From Vulcanimicrobiota bacterium (lineage in GTDB: Bacteria > Vulcanimicrobiota > Vulcanimicrobiia > Vulcanimicrobiales > Vulcanimicrobiaceae): 42,682 bases of DNA. The notes beneath the pieces are model-generated. The model ran no database searches. It was not told the origin of the DNA and saw only the letters and a program-made list of their open reading frames with translations. Below are positions 1 through 6,817 of the stretch, piece after piece. Where the stretch lies: assembly GCA_019235995.1 (NCBI GenBank), contig JAFAJV010000001.1, positions 1-42,682 on the forward strand. Direction: 5' to 3'. How positions within the stretch are numbered: the first letter of the stretch is position 1; every line of letters starts with the position of its first letter. A program made the translations under genes and the position numbers.

Positions 1-1
1 G

Positions 2-448
2 TTCGAGCCGCATGCGCTTCGCGATCAACGAATTCGCGCCGCGCCGAATATGCAGGCCTGGGCCCGCGCGTCGGCCGGCGGCTTTCTGGACGGCGGCACG
101 GTCACGGCTGACGATGAGTTTCTCGCTTTAACGATCGCGGGATCCGAAGGCGTGGTCGCCGTCGAGGCCGTCGACGGCGGCGCAATCGTCGCCACCGGCG
201 CGATGGACGTGCGGGGTGAGTGTTCGGCGCTGTTTGCCGCCTCGACGCTGCCCGGATTCCGCGGTGCCGGTTGGCATTTGGCCCTGATCCGCGATCGCAT
301 CGCGCGTGCCCGCGATGCGGGCGCGCGCTTCATGCGCGCGACCGCTCGCCCCGGCAGCACATCGGAGCGCAACTTTCATCGCTGCGGCTTCACGACATTG
401 TACACCCGCGCGTTGTGGGAGCGAAAACGAGATAAAACCTCAACGTAA
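2..448 (+). CDS. GNAT-family N-acetyltransferase, 5' end cut by the window
   Basis: This is the C-terminal part of a GCN5-related acetyltransferase, which moves an acetyl group from acetyl-CoA to an amine. The frame is open to the window edge, so the ATG at 50 is unlikely to be the real start. The visible part has the end of the fold: a beta strand (ALFAASTLPGF), then RGAGWHLALIRDRI, which fits the CoA-phosphate loop and following helix (consensus R/Q-x-x-G-x-G/A), then a late NFHRCGF segment typical of the last strand of GNAT proteins. The CoA loop is a little degenerate (RGAGWH). Substrate cannot be told. It ends 50 bp before the HNH gene on the same strand. Family is clear from motif layout, function unknown. 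Confidence 0.75.
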   Translation, partial: FEPHALRDQRIRAAPNMQAWARASAGGFLDGGTVTADDEFLALTIAGSEGVVAVEAVDGGAIVATGAMDVRGECSALFAASTLPGFRGAGWHLALIRDRIARARDAGARFMRATARPGSTSERNFHRCGFTTLYTRALWERKRDKTST

Positions 449-459
449 GTCGATCTCAC

Positions 460-498
460 TGCCATACGTATGGCACGCTGCCGCTCTATTATTCATGC
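460..498 (+). promoter_or_regulatory. 16-bp perfect palindrome and -10-like box upstream of the HNH gene
   Basis: Positions 460-475 read TGCCATACGTATGGCA, a perfect 16-bp palindrome. A -10-like TATTAT lies at 487-492, six bases before the ATG at 499. No good -35 box is seen; the palindrome occupies that place, as an operator would. If the -10 box is real, the transcript would begin at or next to the ATG (leaderless). All of this is inferred from sequence only. Confidence 0.4.
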
Positions 499-1005
499 AT
501 GATCCAAAAGACGTTTCGCGGATGGTGCACGAATGGCTGCGGAAACGGTATAAAGAAGGGCGCGAGCAAATATTGTTCCTTTTCATGTCAGCGTCAGCAC
601 GACTTGAAGCGGCGCGTACAACTTATCGAGGCCGGCACGTATCAGTGTCGCGGCGGCAATACGTTCTTGCGTCGCTACCTCATACGACGTCTCGGTGAAA
701 AATGCGCCGCCTGCGGATGGAACGAGCGTCACCTGAAAACTGGTAAGGTCCCAATCGAGCTCGAGCATATCGACGGCAACTGGCAAAATAACCGTCTCCA
801 AAATCTAACTCTGCTTTGTCCGAACTGCCATTCGCTAACGCCAACCTTTCGAGGGCTCAACCGCGGACGCGGCAGAGCCTACCGGCTCGGCGGCCGTGAC
901 AATCCAATCGAACCTAAGAAAAGCGTACGTCTGCCGGTTCGTTCTAACGCGAGAAAGGTTTCGCGGATACCGTTGATGCAACTGGAACTGACGCTGCCGA
1001 CGTAG
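499..1005 (+). CDS. HNH endonuclease with N-terminal Cys4 motif
   Basis: 168 aa. Residues 69-112 carry a zinc-stabilised HNH nuclease core: C69-x2-C72, the metal/catalytic segment ELEHIDGN (H90), N102 in the RLQNLTLLC stretch, C107-x2-C110, then H111. HNH enzymes of this type cut DNA using one metal ion and occur in phages, homing elements and defence loci. Residues 10-30 hold a second Cys4 group (C10, C14, C26, C30) that may bind zinc and DNA. The gene is visibly richer in A+T than its neighbours, which suggests transfer. Its last codons run 10 bp into the tRNA gene, and the stop TAG is bases 8-10 of the tRNA. No Shine-Dalgarno sequence is visible. Nuclease assignment is firm; biological role is unknown. 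Confidence 0.85.
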   Translation: MIQKTFRGWCTNGCGNGIKKGASKYCSFSCQRQHDLKRRVQLIEAGTYQCRGGNTFLRRYLIRRLGEKCAACGWNERHLKTGKVPIELEHIDGNWQNNRLQNLTLLCPNCHSLTPTFRGLNRGRGRAYRLGGRDNPIEPKKSVRLPVRSNARKVSRIPLMQLELTLPT

Positions 1006-1078
1006 CCAAGCGGTTGAAGGCGCCGCCCTTGTAAAGCGGACCCGAAAGGGCACGTGGGTTCGAATCCCACCGTCGGCT
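996..1078 (+). tRNA. tRNA with UGU (Thr) anticodon and long variable arm
   Basis: The acceptor stem is GCCGACG (996-1002) paired with CGTCGGC (1071-1077), with discriminator T at 1078 and no encoded CCA. The D stem is GCC/GGC, the T arm is GTGGG-TTCGAAT-CCCAC. The anticodon loop reads CTTGTAA, giving anticodon TGT, which decodes ACA (threonine). The anticodon stem has four good pairs and a C31-A39 mismatch. Between anticodon and T stems there are 14 bases containing a CCC-GAAA-GGG hairpin, so this is a class II tRNA; bacterial tRNA-Thr is normally class I. The acceptor resembles bacterial tRNA-Thr, while the D loop and variable arm look Ser/Leu-like. Identity in charging is therefore uncertain. 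Confidence 0.85.
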
Positions 1079-1091
1079 CATCTTTTAAGTC

Positions 1092-1418
1092 ATGCAAACC
1101 GTTAATCCAAAGTGGAAATCCGGCGGACTCGTGCTCGTGTGCGAGCGCTGCTTCAAGGAGCGGATACCCGAAGAGGATCCCGACGTCGCCGCGCGCATCG
1201 GCGATTTCCACCTGCGCAACTGGCTCAAGGAACGCCTCAAGGCCGACGGCCGCTGGGGCGCGATTCGCGCCATCAGCACGAGTTGCATGGACGTGTGCGC
1301 GCGCGGCCGCGTCACGGTCTGCATCGAGCCGCATGACGCCGAGCCGGCCGTGTTCGTCGTCGACCCCATCGAGGAGCGTGAGGACGTTTATCGCGCGGTC
1401 GTCGAGATGCTTGGCTGA
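1092..1418 (+). CDS. small four-cysteine protein, possible thioredoxin-like [2Fe-2S] protein
   Basis: 108 aa, soluble, no signal peptide. Two cysteine pairs are spaced C17-x2-C20 and C65-x3-C69 (in SCMDVCARG), followed by a hydrophobic strand (VTVCI). Paired cysteines about 45 residues apart resemble thioredoxin-fold [2Fe-2S] ferredoxins and the small predicted metal-binding proteins related to them; I cannot assign a named family firmly. The ATG at 1092 is only 13 bases after the tRNA, so the gene is probably read through from the tRNA promoter. Its 3' end overlaps the convergent racemase gene by 31 bp. An electron-transfer or metal-binding role is inferred from the cysteines alone. Confidence 0.6.
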   Translation: MQTVNPKWKSGGLVLVCERCFKERIPEEDPDVAARIGDFHLRNWLKERLKADGRWGAIRAISTSCMDVCARGRVTVCIEPHDAEPAVFVVDPIEEREDVYRAVVEMLG

Positions 1419-2107
1419 GCGATTGCGCGGTGGAGCGCGGCGCGGGCCAGTAACCGCGTCGAATCGAGCGTGGGGAGCGCCGAGTTTGAGTCGTTGATGA
1501 TCAGCGGAATCTCGGTGCAGCCCAGGATCACCGCATCGCAGCCCTCGGCTTTCATTCCGTCGATGACGCCCTGGAGATACTGAACGCCCGCGGGCTTGAG
1601 CACGCCGTACACCAGCTCGTCCATAATAATGCGATTCATCTCGTCGCGCGCCTCACCCGACGGCCGGACGTAGCTTAGTCCCCGCGCCTCCAACTTCTCC
1701 GGATAGACGTCGCTCATCACGAGCCACCGCGTGCCGGTCAGGCCGAGCCTGCGGAAGCCGCGACTGTCGGCCTCTTCTGCCACGACCTCGGCGATGTGCA
1801 GCCACGGCAGCGGGGAGCGCGCTTCGATGAACGGCAGCGCCTGATGGATCGTGTTGTCGGGGCAGATCAGGAAGTCGGCCCCGGCGCGTGACAACCTCTC
1901 CGCCGAGTCGAGCATGATCTCGCCGACACCGGCCCAATCGTCGCGCTCCATGCACTCGTTGTATCTCGCGAAGGAGGGCGAACACATCGAGACGTCCGGA
2001 TGCGCGTGCGGACCGAGCAGCTGCGCGCCCTCGAAGCAGATCGTCTGATAGCACAACGCCGCGCCCGGCGCGGAGCAAGCGACGATTCCGACGTGGAGCA
2101 TTTTCAT
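1388..2107 (-). CDS. aspartate/glutamate racemase family protein
   Basis: 239 aa, a normal length for the Asp/Glu racemase family. These enzymes are cofactor-independent and use two cysteines as acid and base. Both are present: C82 in ICPDNT and C197 in GCTEIP, the two diagnostic motifs. A third conserved element, GLTGT (about 122-126), matches the substrate-carboxylate loop. It could interconvert L- and D-aspartate, or another amino acid; hydantoin and maleate isomerases share the fold, so the substrate is not certain. The start ATG-AAA-ATG offers two nearby starts. It lies 5 bp after the Kelch gene on the same strand and is likely the last gene of the cysE-to-sigH series. Confidence 0.85.
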   Translation of the reverse strand: MKMLHVGIVACSAPGAALCYQTICFEGAQLLGPHAHPDVSMCSPSFARYNECMERDDWAGVGEIMLDSAERLSRAGADFLICPDNTIHQALPFIEARSPLPWLHIAEVVAEEADSRGFRRLGLTGTRWLVMSDVYPEKLEARGLSYVRPSGEARDEMNRIIMDELVYGVLKPAGVQYLQGVIDGMKAEGCDAVILGCTEIPLIINDSNSALPTLDSTRLLARAALHRAIAQPSISTTAR

Positions 2108-2112
2108 CGAGA

Positions 2113-3099
2113 CTAGTCGGTTATTTGTACCGTGAGAGGGGGCATCTTCAAGAGATACAGCAACAGCGTGTTGCTTTGCCGGCTACCTCCTGGAACCGGC
2201 GCACCGGCTGGAATGCAAATGCGCCCATCGATCACGGCGGCGCTCGTCCCGTGGCGGCCCTCGGGCAACGGTGCATATTCCGACCAACGATTCGACCCCG
2301 GATCGTACGCCTCATTAGTCGTAAAGGCCGTTGCCATGCCTCGCTGCTCGCCGCCGATAGCAAAGATTTTGCCCGCATAGTCGATCACGGCCATTCCGCT
2401 CCGCGGCGTCGGCATCGCAGCACCGGACTTCCACTCATTCGTCCGGGGATCGTAGATATCCACATAGGCGGTGTTATGAGCGGGAGTATCGATGCGGCCG
2501 CCGATCGCGTAAAGACGGTCGTCATACGCGACGAGGCCCATGTGATCTCGGCCGACGGAAAGCGGCGCACGCGACGAATACCGGTTCGTCGCCGGGTCAT
2601 AGACCAGGTGCGTGGTGACGCTGTGCACGTCGCGGCCACCGACGAGATGGATCTCATCGCCGAGGGCCACCACCGAAACCGACCCAAGCGCATGCGGCAG
2701 CGGCGCGATCGGCGACCAGCGATTGCTTGCGGGGTCGTAGACGTTCGCATCGGCCACCGCTGCGTTGTTTTGCGAGGAGAAGCCTCCGAAGGTGTAGACC
2801 TTGCCGTGATAGCCGACGGCGCCGACGTGATTGAGGCCGCGCGGCAGTGGCGCGACATCCCGCCACGTGCCTGTCATTTCTCCATTTTCGGCGCTTGGAG
2901 TAAAAACTTCGACCAGCGACTGATCGACGTTTCCGTTGGCGTATCCGCCGATCACGTACATGCGTTCAACGCTCGCGACGACGATCGTCGCGACCGCTAC
3001 CTCGCTCCGCGCGACCGGCAGCGGCGGCCCCGCGCTCCAGCTACCGGGAAGCGAAACCGCCGCAATAAGGACTACTGCGGCGGGCAACAATCTGATCAT
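2113..3099 (-). CDS. secreted Kelch-repeat beta-propeller protein
   Basis: 328 aa. An N-terminal signal peptide (about residues 1-22, LLPAAVVLIAAVSLPGSWSA) is followed by roughly six Kelch blades, each with a GG pair and downstream Y and W residues (for example MYVIGGYANGN, VYTFGGFSSQNN, IHLVGGRDVHS, LYAIGGRIDTP, IFAIGGEQRG). Kelch propellers bind proteins or sugars; no catalytic residues can be named. The protein is probably exported and may act at the cell surface. It sits directly downstream of the sigma factor, with an interspersed palindromic repeat filling its leader (3101-3155). A link to the sigma factor is only positional. Confidence 0.85.
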   Translation of the reverse strand: MIRLLPAAVVLIAAVSLPGSWSAGPPLPVARSEVAVATIVVASVERMYVIGGYANGNVDQSLVEVFTPSAENGEMTGTWRDVAPLPRGLNHVGAVGYHGKVYTFGGFSSQNNAAVADANVYDPASNRWSPIAPLPHALGSVSVVALGDEIHLVGGRDVHSVTTHLVYDPATNRYSSRAPLSVGRDHMGLVAYDDRLYAIGGRIDTPAHNTAYVDIYDPRTNEWKSGAAMPTPRSGMAVIDYAGKIFAIGGEQRGMATAFTTNEAYDPGSNRWSEYAPLPEGRHGTSAAVIDGRICIPAGAPVPGGSRQSNTLLLYLLKMPPLTVQITD

Positions 3100-3100
3100 T

Positions 3101-3155
3101 CTTTGACAGCCCTTCGACTTCGCTCGCTGTGCTCGCTACGCTCAGGGTGACAAAG
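3101..3155. repeat. interspersed palindromic repeat, copy 1
   Basis: An imperfect inverted repeat bounded by CTTTGACAGCCC and GGGTGACAAAG, with CTTCGACT and CGCTCAGG inside. Its core matches the repeats at 8676-8744 and 22053-22085. It fills the gap between the sigma-factor stop (3161) and the Kelch start (3099). On the minus strand its end supplies an AAAGA purine run just before the Kelch ATG. Confidence 0.75.
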
Positions 3156-3160
3156 CTGGG

Positions 3161-3808
3161 TTACTGGAATTCGAACTCGGCCAGGTTCTTTTCGATCTTC
3201 CGCTTCACGCGCTGGAGCGCGTTGTCGATCGACTTTACGTGCCGTCCCAAGTCGCGCGCCATCTCCTGATAGCTCTTGCCTTCGAGGTACGACTCGAGGA
3301 CCTGCGATTCGAGCTCCGACAGATTCTGCCGGATGCGCTGACGGATGTCGTCGGAGACCTCTTGCGTCACGACCAGCTCTTCCGGGTCGGAGGTCTTCTG
3401 GGAGGCCATCACGTCGAGCAGTGTGCGCTCGCTGTCCTCGTCGTAGATCGGCTTGTTGAGGGAGATGTACTGGTTGAGCGGGATGTGCTTCTGCCGGGTG
3501 GCCGTCTTGATCGCCGTGATGATCTGCCGGGTTATGCAAAGCTCGGCGAAGGCGCGGAAGCTCGAGAGCTTGTCGGCCTTGAAGTCGCGCACGGCTTTGT
3601 AGAGGCCGATCATACCCTCTTGGATGATGTCCTCCCGGTCCGCCCCGATCAGAAAGTAGCTCTTGGCCTTAATGCGAACGAAGTTTTTATATTTATTAAG
3701 GAGGTATTCCATCGCGAGGTTGTCGCCCGTCTTCGCGATGGCTACCAGCTCCTCGTCGATCCGCTGCTGGTACTCTACTCCATCCGACACTGGATGGGTC
3801 ATTGCCAT
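3161..3808 (-). CDS. sigH: RNA polymerase sigma factor, SigH (Spo0H)-like
   Basis: 215 aa sigma-70-family factor. Region 2 spans about residues 25-105, with the core-binding and -10-binding segment containing DREDIIQEGMIGLYKAVRDF and SFRAFAELCITRQIITAIKT. Region 4 spans about 155-212 (LSELESQVLESYLEG, SYQEMARDLGRHVKSIDNAL). Region 3 is replaced by a short linker, as in SigH of Bacillus. The wording around region 2 is close to SigH rather than to ECF factors. The neighbours cysE, cysS and rlmB match those of sigH in Bacillus. In Firmicutes SigH drives early sporulation and competence; nothing here shows sporulation, so the regulon is unknown. A strong promoter and a hairpin leader lie upstream. 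Confidence 0.88.
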   Translation of the reverse strand: MAMTHPVSDGVEYQQRIDEELVAIAKTGDNLAMEYLLNKYKNFVRIKAKSYFLIGADREDIIQEGMIGLYKAVRDFKADKLSSFRAFAELCITRQIITAIKTATRQKHIPLNQYISLNKPIYDEDSERTLLDVMASQKTSDPEELVVTQEVSDDIRQRIRQNLSELESQVLESYLEGKSYQEMARDLGRHVKSIDNALQRVKRKIEKNLAEFEFQ

Positions 3809-3831
3809 AATTTTGTTTGCCTCGTGGGGTA

Positions 3832-3876
3832 GATGTGCCGCATGCGCAGGCCGCGGCCCGTCGGGCGCGGCACATC
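3832..3876 (-). promoter_or_regulatory. stem-loop in the sigH leader
   Basis: Ten-base perfect arms GATGTGCCGC (3832-3841) and GCGGCACATC (3867-3876) enclose a GC-rich 25-base interior. On the minus strand the stem would start about two bases after the predicted transcription start and end 23 bases before the sigH ATG. It could stabilise the message, or control translation; no known riboswitch class was recognised. Confidence 0.6.
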
Positions 3877-3884
3877 GTGGCTAG

Positions 3885-3913
3885 TATATAGGAGGTTCCC
3901 CCTCTCCCGTCAA
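3885..3913 (-). promoter_or_regulatory. sigma-70-type promoter for sigH
   Basis: Read on the minus strand: TTGACG (-35, positions 3913-3908), 17 bases, TATATA (-10, positions 3890-3885). Both boxes are near consensus and the spacing is ideal. It overlaps the very end of rlmB, so sigH can be transcribed apart from the cysE-cysS-rlmB genes. Confidence 0.72.
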
Positions 3914-4647
3914 GGACGAAGCGAGCACTCCCGTTGCCTTAAGGCCTCGTAAATAAGAATAGCGGAAGCGACCGAGGCGTTCAGCGAGGGCACGCGCCCG
4001 TGCATTGGAATCCTAACCAAATAGTCGCACTCTTGCTTCACTAGGGCCGACAGCCCGCTCCCCTCCCCTCCGATGACCAGCGCCAGGTCGCGGGCAAGGT
4101 CCGCCCGGGTCAGCTCGGTCGCCTCGAGCGAGGCATCGGCGCCGACGACCCAGATGCCGGCCTTCTTCATCACACGGATTGCATCGGCGATGTTCGACAC
4201 GCGCGCGATGGGAAGGTGGGCGGCCGCGCCCGCGGCGGCCTTCCGCACGCTCGCGTTTACGCCGGCGGAGCGCCGCGTGGGCAGGATCAGCCCGTCCGCG
4301 CCGGCGGCCTCGGCGGTGCGCACGATCGCGCCGACGTTATGCGGATCGGTCAAATGATCGAGCACGACCAGCAGTCGCTGTCGGTTCCAGTTTCCGCCGC
4401 CCAGCACGTCGGCGAGGGACACATACGGAAACGGAGGCGCGATCGCCACGACCCCCTGATGCGCCTTGAACGGGAGGCGCTCGAAGAAATCACGGCGCTC
4501 GACCCGCACCGGAACGTTGCGCTCCTTCGCCTTGACGAGCAGCGCGCGAAGCGGCGAGTCTTTGGTTCGATTTGCGGCGATGTGTATGAGCCGTAGCTCC
4601 TCGCCCGCGGCCAACGCTTCCGCGACCGCGTGCATCCCGTAGACCAG
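3910..4647 (-). CDS. rlmB: 23S rRNA (guanosine-2'-O-)-methyltransferase RlmB (SpoU/TrmH family)
   Basis: About 245 aa. The SPOUT-fold motifs are all present: motif 1 (DHLTDPHNVGAIVRTAEAAG), motif 2 (LALVIGGEGSGLS) and motif 3 (VRIPMHGRVPSLNASVASA). The N-terminal part resembles the L30e-like substrate-binding domain of RlmB. The family N-terminus reads VYGxHAV; here VYGMHAV follows a CTG at 4647-4645, while the first ATG (4635) would cut off VYG. No ATG, GTG or TTG fits between the cysS stop and VYG, so CTG is proposed; no clear Shine-Dalgarno sequence supports it. RlmB methylates a guanosine near the peptidyl-transferase centre. Motif 3 has SLNAS instead of the usual SLNVS. Confidence 0.88.
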   Translation of the reverse strand: MVYGMHAVAEALAAGEELRLIHIAANRTKDSPLRALLVKAKERNVPVRVERRDFFERLPFKAHQGVVAIAPPFPYVSLADVLGGGNWNRQRLLVVLDHLTDPHNVGAIVRTAEAAGADGLILPTRRSAGVNASVRKAAAGAAAHLPIARVSNIADAIRVMKKAGIWVVGADASLEATELTRADLARDLALVIGGEGSGLSALVKQECDYLVRIPMHGRVPSLNASVASAILIYEALRQRECSLRP

Positions 4648-4658
4648 ATCGTCGAAAT

Positions 4659-6131
4659 CTAGCCGGCGACGGTCCAGGTCGTCCCTTCCTTCGAGTCCTT
4701 TACCTCGATGCCGCAGCGCTGCAACGCGTCCCGCAGCCGGTCCGATGCGGCCCAATCCTTGGCACGACGCGCGTCGTCGCGCATCCCGACGATGCGCTCG
4801 ATCGCCTCCCGCGGCGTCGCGGCCTCGATAACGCTCGGCGCGCGGTTGACGCGGGCTTCGCTCAGCGCGTCCCGCAGTCGCTCGACGAAGTCGGGTGCGA
4901 AGTCGACTCGCGCCTCTTCCAGCCAATCGTCCTTCGGCGCGATCCCGAGCACGCCGAGCCAGTAACCGAGGCGCCGAAACGCGAGCGCCGCAAGGGCTGG
5001 ATCGTCCGCGTAGCGCGCCGCGTTTCCTACGAAGTCGTAGAGCACGGCAAGCGCCGCGGCCGTATTCATATCGTCGTCGAGCGCCGTCTCCATGCGGTCG
5101 TCGAGATCGAGCACACCGGCCGCCTCACCGCGCTGCGCGCGCGCCAAGAGGCGGTACGCCGCCTTCACGCGCCCGAGTCCAAGTGCCGCCGCGGCGATCG
5201 ACTCCTCGGTGAAGTTCATCACCTTGCGATATCCCGTTTGCAGGAACAGCCAGCGAATCGCCTGTGCATCGTGGCGTTGTAGCAGCGCGGACAGCGGCTC
5301 GAAGTTCCCGAGCGACTTCGCCATCTTACGGTTGTCGAACAGCAGGAGGCCCCCGTGCACCCAGAAGTTCGCCATCGGAGGCCGCGTCATCAGGGGCTCG
5401 CTCTGCGCGATCTCGTTTTCGTGGTGCGGAAAGATCAAGTCCGCGCCGCCGCCGTGGATATCGAAGCCGGTTCCGTCCGGATCGAGCAATACGTGGGCCA
5501 TCGCCGAGCACTCGATGTGCCAGCCCGGACGTCCCTCCCCATACGGGTCGAACGCCCATCGAGGCTCGGCCGGCTTCGCGAACTTCCAGAGCGCAAAGTC
5601 GAGCGGGTCTTCCTTATGCTCGCCCACCTCGATTCGGGCGCCCGCCTCGAGCTCGTCGACCTTACGGTTCGCCAGCCGCCCATAGTTGGCAAACGTAGAC
5701 ACGCGGTAGTAGATGCCGTCCTCCGACACGTAGGCGTGGCCCTCCTCGATGAGCTGCCGGATCATCGCTTGAATCGGCTCGATGAACTTCGTCGCGTACG
5801 GCTCGGCATCGTACTCGAGCACGCCGAGCTTGCGCATCGAGTCCTTGAACTCCGCGTAGTACCTATCGACGATCGCGTGATAGTCTTCGCCGCTCTCCTT
5901 CGCCGCATTGATGCTGCGGTCGTCGATGTCGGTGACGTTTTGTACGTAGGTGACGCGAAAACCGCGATGCCGAAGATACCGCCGGAGCACGTCGAAAAAC
6001 AGAAACGAACGGGCGTGGCCGAGATGTGCCTGCGCCGACGGCGTTAGCCCACAGACGTAGATGCGCACCTCTCCGGTGGGCAATGGTTCGAACCGCTCTA
6101 TGCCGCGCGTCCGCGTATTATACAGCTTCAG
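4659..6131 (-). CDS. cysS: cysteinyl-tRNA synthetase
   Basis: About 490 aa class I synthetase that charges tRNA-Cys. The HIGH-type motif is HLGH (in AQAHLGHARS), KMSKS is KMAKSLGN, and zinc ligands are seen as Cys in YVCG, Cys in HIECSAM and His/Glu in FPHHENE. The start matters: a TTG at 6083 would give MPTGEVRIYVCG, but the frame continues upstream as KLYNTRTRGIERFEPLPTG, which is the normal CysRS N-terminus. The only fitting start is CTG at 6131-6129, which forms a CTGA overlap with the cysE stop and has GGAG nine bases upstream. The C-terminal half holds the DALR-type helical region. It is translationally coupled to cysE. Confidence 0.93.
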   Translation of the reverse strand: MKLYNTRTRGIERFEPLPTGEVRIYVCGLTPSAQAHLGHARSFLFFDVLRRYLRHRGFRVTYVQNVTDIDDRSINAAKESGEDYHAIVDRYYAEFKDSMRKLGVLEYDAEPYATKFIEPIQAMIRQLIEEGHAYVSEDGIYYRVSTFANYGRLANRKVDELEAGARIEVGEHKEDPLDFALWKFAKPAEPRWAFDPYGEGRPGWHIECSAMAHVLLDPDGTGFDIHGGGADLIFPHHENEIAQSEPLMTRPPMANFWVHGGLLLFDNRKMAKSLGNFEPLSALLQRHDAQAIRWLFLQTGYRKVMNFTEESIAAAALGLGRVKAAYRLLARAQRGEAAGVLDLDDRMETALDDDMNTAAALAVLYDFVGNAARYADDPALAALAFRRLGYWLGVLGIAPKDDWLEEARVDFAPDFVERLRDALSEARVNRAPSVIEAATPREAIERIVGMRDDARRAKDWAASDRLRDALQRCGIEVKDSKEGTTWTVAG

Positions 6132-6817
6132 ATGACCCAGCTCCAGGCTTCTTCCTCGGCGGCGTCGCCCTGCTCCAAGACGGAGAGGCGTTGTTCGAGC
6201 TCGACCAGCCTGCGCTGCATGCGTGCGATCGCATCGGATGTCGGATCCGGCATCTCGACGCGCGGGCGATCGGGCACGGCGCGGATCGGTTTCCCATCCT
6301 GCGCGACGACTCTGGCCGGAACGCCGACGACGGTCGCGTTGGCGGGCACGTCTTTCACGACGACGGAGCCTCCGCCGACTCTGGAATTGTCGCCCAACAC
6401 GATCGCGCCCAGCACGCTGGAGTTCACGCCGACGACGACGTTACGCCCGAGCGTCGGATGGCGCTTGCCGTGCGACAAGCTCGTGCCGCCGAGCGTCACT
6501 CCTTGATAGATCGTGCAGCCGTCGCCGATCTCTGCGGTCTCTCCGAAGACCACGCCCATGCCGTGGTCGATGAAGATCCCCTTGCCGATCTTCACGCCCG
6601 GATGAATTTCAACTCCCGTGAGAAACCGTGAGACTTGCGAGAGAAAGCGGGGCAGCAACGGAATGCCGGCTCGATAGAGCGGATGAATCAGACGATGCGC
6701 GACGAGCGCGTGGAAGCCCGGATAGGACAGCACAACGTCCAGCCAGCCGCGAGCCGCAGGATCGCGCTCCAGCGGGGCCCTCAGATCGGTAAAGACGTCC
6801 TCGAAAAAGCTGCCCAT
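6128..6817 (-). CDS. cysE: serine O-acetyltransferase
   Basis: 229 aa from the ATG at 6817 (a TTG at 6844 would add nine residues). It acetylates serine with acetyl-CoA, the first step of cysteine synthesis. The N-terminal helices are followed by a left-handed beta-helix of hexapeptide repeats, with the catalytic segment IDHGMGVVFGETAEIGDG and YQGVTLGGTSLSHGKRHPTLG, both diagnostic of CysE. The length is the short bacterial type. The tail after the hexapeptide domain (about residues 185-225) is a probable coiled coil (RMQRRLVELEQRLSVLEQ), perhaps for oligomer or partner contacts. It is the first gene of cysE-cysS-rlmB, as in Bacillus. Confidence 0.93.
   Translation of the reverse strand: MGSFFEDVFTDLRAPLERDPAARGWLDVVLSYPGFHALVAHRLIHPLYRAGIPLLPRFLSQVSRFLTGVEIHPGVKIGKGIFIDHGMGVVFGETAEIGDGCTIYQGVTLGGTSLSHGKRHPTLGRNVVVGVNSSVLGAIVLGDNSRVGGGSVVVKDVPANATVVGVPARVVAQDGKPIRAVPDRPRVEMPDPTSDAIARMQRRLVELEQRLSVLEQGDAAEEEAWSWVI

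Noticed and set aside
996-1078. Reading the tRNA as tRNA-Tyr (GUA), since bacterial tRNA-Tyr is class II
   Set aside because: Moving the loop by one base breaks the anticodon stem, leaving two of five pairs; the UGU reading keeps four of five.
2125-3150. 341-residue plus-strand open frame opposite the Kelch gene
   Set aside because: The minus strand has a signal peptide and Kelch repeats; the plus frame shows neither and runs through the repeat.
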